From Cryptomeria japonica (taxonomy: Eukaryota > Streptophyta > Pinopsida > Cupressales > Cupressaceae), in NCBI RefSeq assembly GCF_030272615.1, contig NC_081406.1:237255922-237319921 (forward strand): DNA of 64,000 nucleotides. Direction: 5' to 3'. The notes beneath the pieces are model-generated. The model worked only from the letters and a program-made list of their open reading frames with translations, ran no database searches and was not told where the DNA came from. Of this stretch, positions 60,904 to 64,000 are shown one piece after another. The translations under genes were made by a program, and so were the position numbers. Numbering within the stretch: the first letter of the stretch is position 1; each line of letters opens with the position of its first letter.

Positions 60904-63900
60904 TTGGGTATTTTATTAGCTGTTTGTTTCCGTTTCCACTTTCTTTCTTTGCCTGGGTTAATTGGAGAAAATCATGAGCTAAACATGAGGCCTACTTTGC
61001 CCAAATTAATGAGCTCGTCTTCCCTTGTAATCTCTTTACCAGAATTAGGTGATACATCATTAGTCCAACTTGATTTAGATGATTTTCTAGAAAGAGTCCG
61101 GAACCCAGCCGCAGATCCTATGATGAGAGATGTTGCATAGAGCGGGTTATTAGAAGCGCCCGCATTTCCTACAACTGCTTCTTGCCCTGAATTAGTTCTA
61201 GAATCTATGAATCACTATGACAAGAGTAATATATGCATAAGGAAAAACAATGGTGAGGTTTTGTTATCCATTGATAGACAGACAGTAATGGCAGCCATGG
61301 GTATCCCACATCGGGAACCCTATGAAGATTGGAAGATTGGAAAATCCTATGGAATTTTCTCTGAGAAAAAGTAGTATTACAGAATTGTTATTGCATGGAA
61401 TTGGCTTCTGAAATTCCAAAAAGGAGGCTCAAGGCTGCCGAGATCTCTAACCCGTGAACATTTAATTCCCGCAATCCGAGACTTGGTAATATTGTTGAGC
61501 AAAGTAAAGGGTAATTCCCTCTCCTTCTATTGGGAGGACTGGATGTATTTCTTCATCCAGGTCACTCTAGATTAAAATTGGTTCATTGACTGGGGAACTA
61601 TTATTGCGGAAAGGTTGCACGAAGGTTTGAGTAACTACCCTGGGATATCAAACTTCCACATGTCTTTGTGCCTATTATATATGCTTGCTTGTGTGAGAAT
61701 GGTCTAGATTGTCCCATGCAAAATGGGTTCAAGGCATAAAGATTTATGAGTATCATCCTAATTTGACTTTAAAAGGGCATGTTGATGATTATCTCCGCTG
61801 GAATGATATTTTTTCCAGGAGGTTGACCTTTGAATTACAAGGTAACTTGCATAGGAGGATGTCTGCAGAAGTCGTTGAACTTGTTAATATCTATGGTAGT
61901 TTCTTTACACACTTTAGTCACTTCACTTACCTAAGGGTTGGAGGATTTAAAGGTGAACCCTTTAGGCTACCCAGGTATGTTTTAGACTCCTGTATTCTGA
62001 TCAAAGTTTCCAGGAAGCTTTCCTATGTCGCAAAGGATTATGGTGAGGACTCCAACACAAGTGGGATTTTCCCCATTGACTTAGGCCATTACAGCTGAAG
62101 GTCTATCTTTGATGCACTGAACCTTGAGCTAGAATTTAAGAGATTTCATTTGAAGACCTTTGTGAAAAGGGATAATTTTGATAGTAAAGGTTTCATCGCT
62201 CAATATGTGAAGAAGATGGTGCCTGATCAGCATGTATCTCAGTTGGAAGATTATTGGGAGGGTTGCCCGGATGAATTTGAAGTAAGGAAAAGGAGTTGGT
62301 CCAAGTTAACCTTGAAACAAATCCATGACATGAAATTGCCAATGGACACTTCAGGTGTCACCACTGATGATGAGGATATACTTTATTCTAAGTTTCTGAA
62401 GTGGGTACATAATGAACCTCTTCCAGAGGTGGATTGGAGTGAAAAGATGGAGGATAGTATTCAGACACGCACCTTCAACGTAATTCACAGGACAAAAAAT
62501 TGGCTTAGGAGTTGCCGATTTCATTCGACAAGAACAACCAATTCAAGAAGCAAAAGTGGGAAGAGGAATACCGCAAGCAAAACTTCTATTTTAACTAACA
62601 TTCCCATTTTTGTTGCAGGAAAAAGGCAGGCAAGGATTAAATAAGAGAAACTTGACATCGAGGTTGAGCTTTCTATTGGTGGTCGAATTACCAGGTCAAG
62701 GTCCAAGAAGAGTTTTCAGTTGCCGGCTCCCCATCTCATTCTTGATTTGGACGTAGAGGAAGCACTGTGCAATATGGCATCCCCTGTTTCTGATATAGAC
62801 AAGGTTTCAACCGACATAGACACTACTTTTCAGGATCCGGGGATGCTTGATATCCAGTCTCATGTAGACAGTGCCACACTGCCACCCTCAACAGGATTTC
62901 CACCCATGCCATCTAAGGAACTGACTCTGGTACCCAAGTGGTTAAGTGATTCAATCACCAGAAAAAGGAACGTGGTTCCTATTTCGGTATCAATGGAGGA
63001 TGCTGTGAGTAAATGTCTGGGAAAGTCTACAAAGCCCAAAAAGTTAAAAATGGAGGCTATGATTGATTTTGATGAAAGCACGAAACATTGGACTGCAAAC
63101 ATTGCCAAACCTGCGTCCGAAAAAGATGTTGTTATTGCTTCAGAAGTAGACTATGCTATTGAATGAGTTGATTTGGGGGTCGGAACCAGAGCCGTAGATG
63201 TGAAACATCTGGAGACTTTGACTAAACAAATTATCTCTCGTACTTGGAAAGACAAAAGAGACAAGGCTGAGTTAAAGAAAAATTTAACGCAAATGGCTCA
63301 GTATATTCTTGCTTTGCAGAACAACCCATTACCGTTGTCCCAAAGTTCGGGACCATTTAGCCCAAAATCACCAGGTAATCAAAAATTCTTTGATGAGGTT
63401 CAACAAAACAGGATGATTGCCGAGGTTTTCTCAGAATGGCTCACCTCGATCATGCATCAAGCGACCAATTACATAACGGATTTAGTCCAGATTTTCAAAG
63501 ATGCTAATGAAGTCACCAACGCATTGGATTCCGACTTAATCTTGTGGCAGAAAGAGAAAACTAAATGGGCAGTGATTTCAAAATAGATGCGCTATATTCA
63601 ACGTTATGGTCTGATGAATTTTCTTGCTGAAAATCAAGTACCAGGGTTAAATGAGGATGTAATGTTTATTTGCAAAGAGAGTATTGAGTGGCACAACCAG
63701 ATTATTGAACATGGTCATAGTGAATTAGCCAGTCTGCGTGGCGAATTAACAACTCTAAGGGCGACCATGTAGAAGGATCTGCACTGCGTGGATGTCCAAT
63801 TGCTTAAAGAAGATAGTGAAACCCTGGAAGATACCATAGATATGATTAACTAGTTTAGCAACCACATTAAACAAATCGAAGTGGAGAAATCCTTGGCTGT

Positions 63901-64000
63901 GGGAGATTTCACGAGGATTTCCAAAGTAGAATAGATGCTCACAGTTTGTCTCGATCACCTGGACTCACACAGGGACAAAGTGCAGACGGTGAAGAGGAAG
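60904..64000 (+). pseudogene. long decayed open frame of unknown (probably TE) origin, runs off the window
   Basis: More than 1,000 codons are recognisable as one protein with about ten in-frame stops and one frameshift near 61695. After an acidic N-terminus (LDLDDFLERVRNPAADP), 61200-61690 encodes IDRQTVMAAMGIPHREPYED and YWEDWMYFFIQVTLD, then WFIDWGTIIAERLHEGLSNY and LCLLYMLACVRM. This conserved-looking head resembles head domains in plant retroelement-associated proteins, but I cannot name it. Then come KIYEYHPNLTLKGHVDDYLR, a basic linker (about 62500-62640), an acidic region, and a helical C-terminal part with heptad-like LASLRGELTTLRATM. No intron signals are needed. The window edge cuts the gene. 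Confidence 0.5.

Overview
The window looks like intergenic DNA from a large, AT-rich vascular-plant genome. Evidence is Ty3/gypsy (Tat-lineage) LTR retrotransposons, hAT, LINE and tRNA-derived SINE pieces, degenerate plant-type CCCTAA repeats, GT-AG introns and heavy TE nesting. The scale and decay of the TEs would suit a gymnosperm, but nothing here proves the clade. I found no intact single-copy host gene. The only host-derived coding trace is a 5' fragment of a U1A/U2B''-type spliceosomal RRM gene (minus strand, 6.28-7.45 kb).

Layout. 1-5.5 kb: two hAT relics, the second carrying a solo LTR (4490-5445, target duplication GAGTC). 5.5-12.6 kb: the U1A-like fragment, a solo LTR (10028-11236, TAATG), a large inverted repeat and degenerate CCCTAA repeats. 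12.6-39.0 kb: a three-layer nest. The outer element is an old minus-strand LTR element with gag and a protease remnant but no RT (LTRs 12642-13798 and 37892-39046, TAACC). Inside it sits a 19.5-kb plus-strand Tat-lineage retrotransposon (17830-37352, GGACT), whose 5' LTR holds a SINE (18104-18238). The Tat element has gag, protease, RT, two RNase H domains and integrase, all damaged. Behind pol it carries a minus-strand gene with a plant mobile domain (PMD), a Gly/Asp-rich linker and a coiled coil. 39.1-47.7 kb: another solo LTR (39077-40303, AATAT), more CCCTAA-like DNA, a 5'-truncated LINE and AT-rich local repeats.

47.7-59.5 kb is the most interesting part: an apparently complete 11.8-kb DNA transposon (47715-59525). 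It has terminal inverted repeats, a 5-bp CACTG target duplication and clusters of a CpG-rich GCGCGTA motif near both ends. It carries two convergent spliced genes. The plus-strand gene encodes a transposase-like protein with DFTENY, WSDN and GHGKG..DG.G..KR motifs, resembling a family I recall from uncharacterised animal (for example cnidarian) proteins. The minus-strand gene encodes an unrecognised Cys-rich protein in at least seven exons. Each gene has an in-frame stop early enough to break it. Between them lie arrays of 359-bp and 188-bp tandem repeats. A related locus at about 45.46-45.50 kb shows what the target looked like without the insertion.

59.5-64 kb: a SINE-like insertion with a 15-bp target duplication (59801-59964), then a long decayed open frame (60904 to the window end) of unknown, probably TE, origin. 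Functionally the window is layered mobile DNA. The likely order is hAT relics and the outer gag element first, then the Tat element, then the SINE. The DNA transposon cannot be placed in that order.
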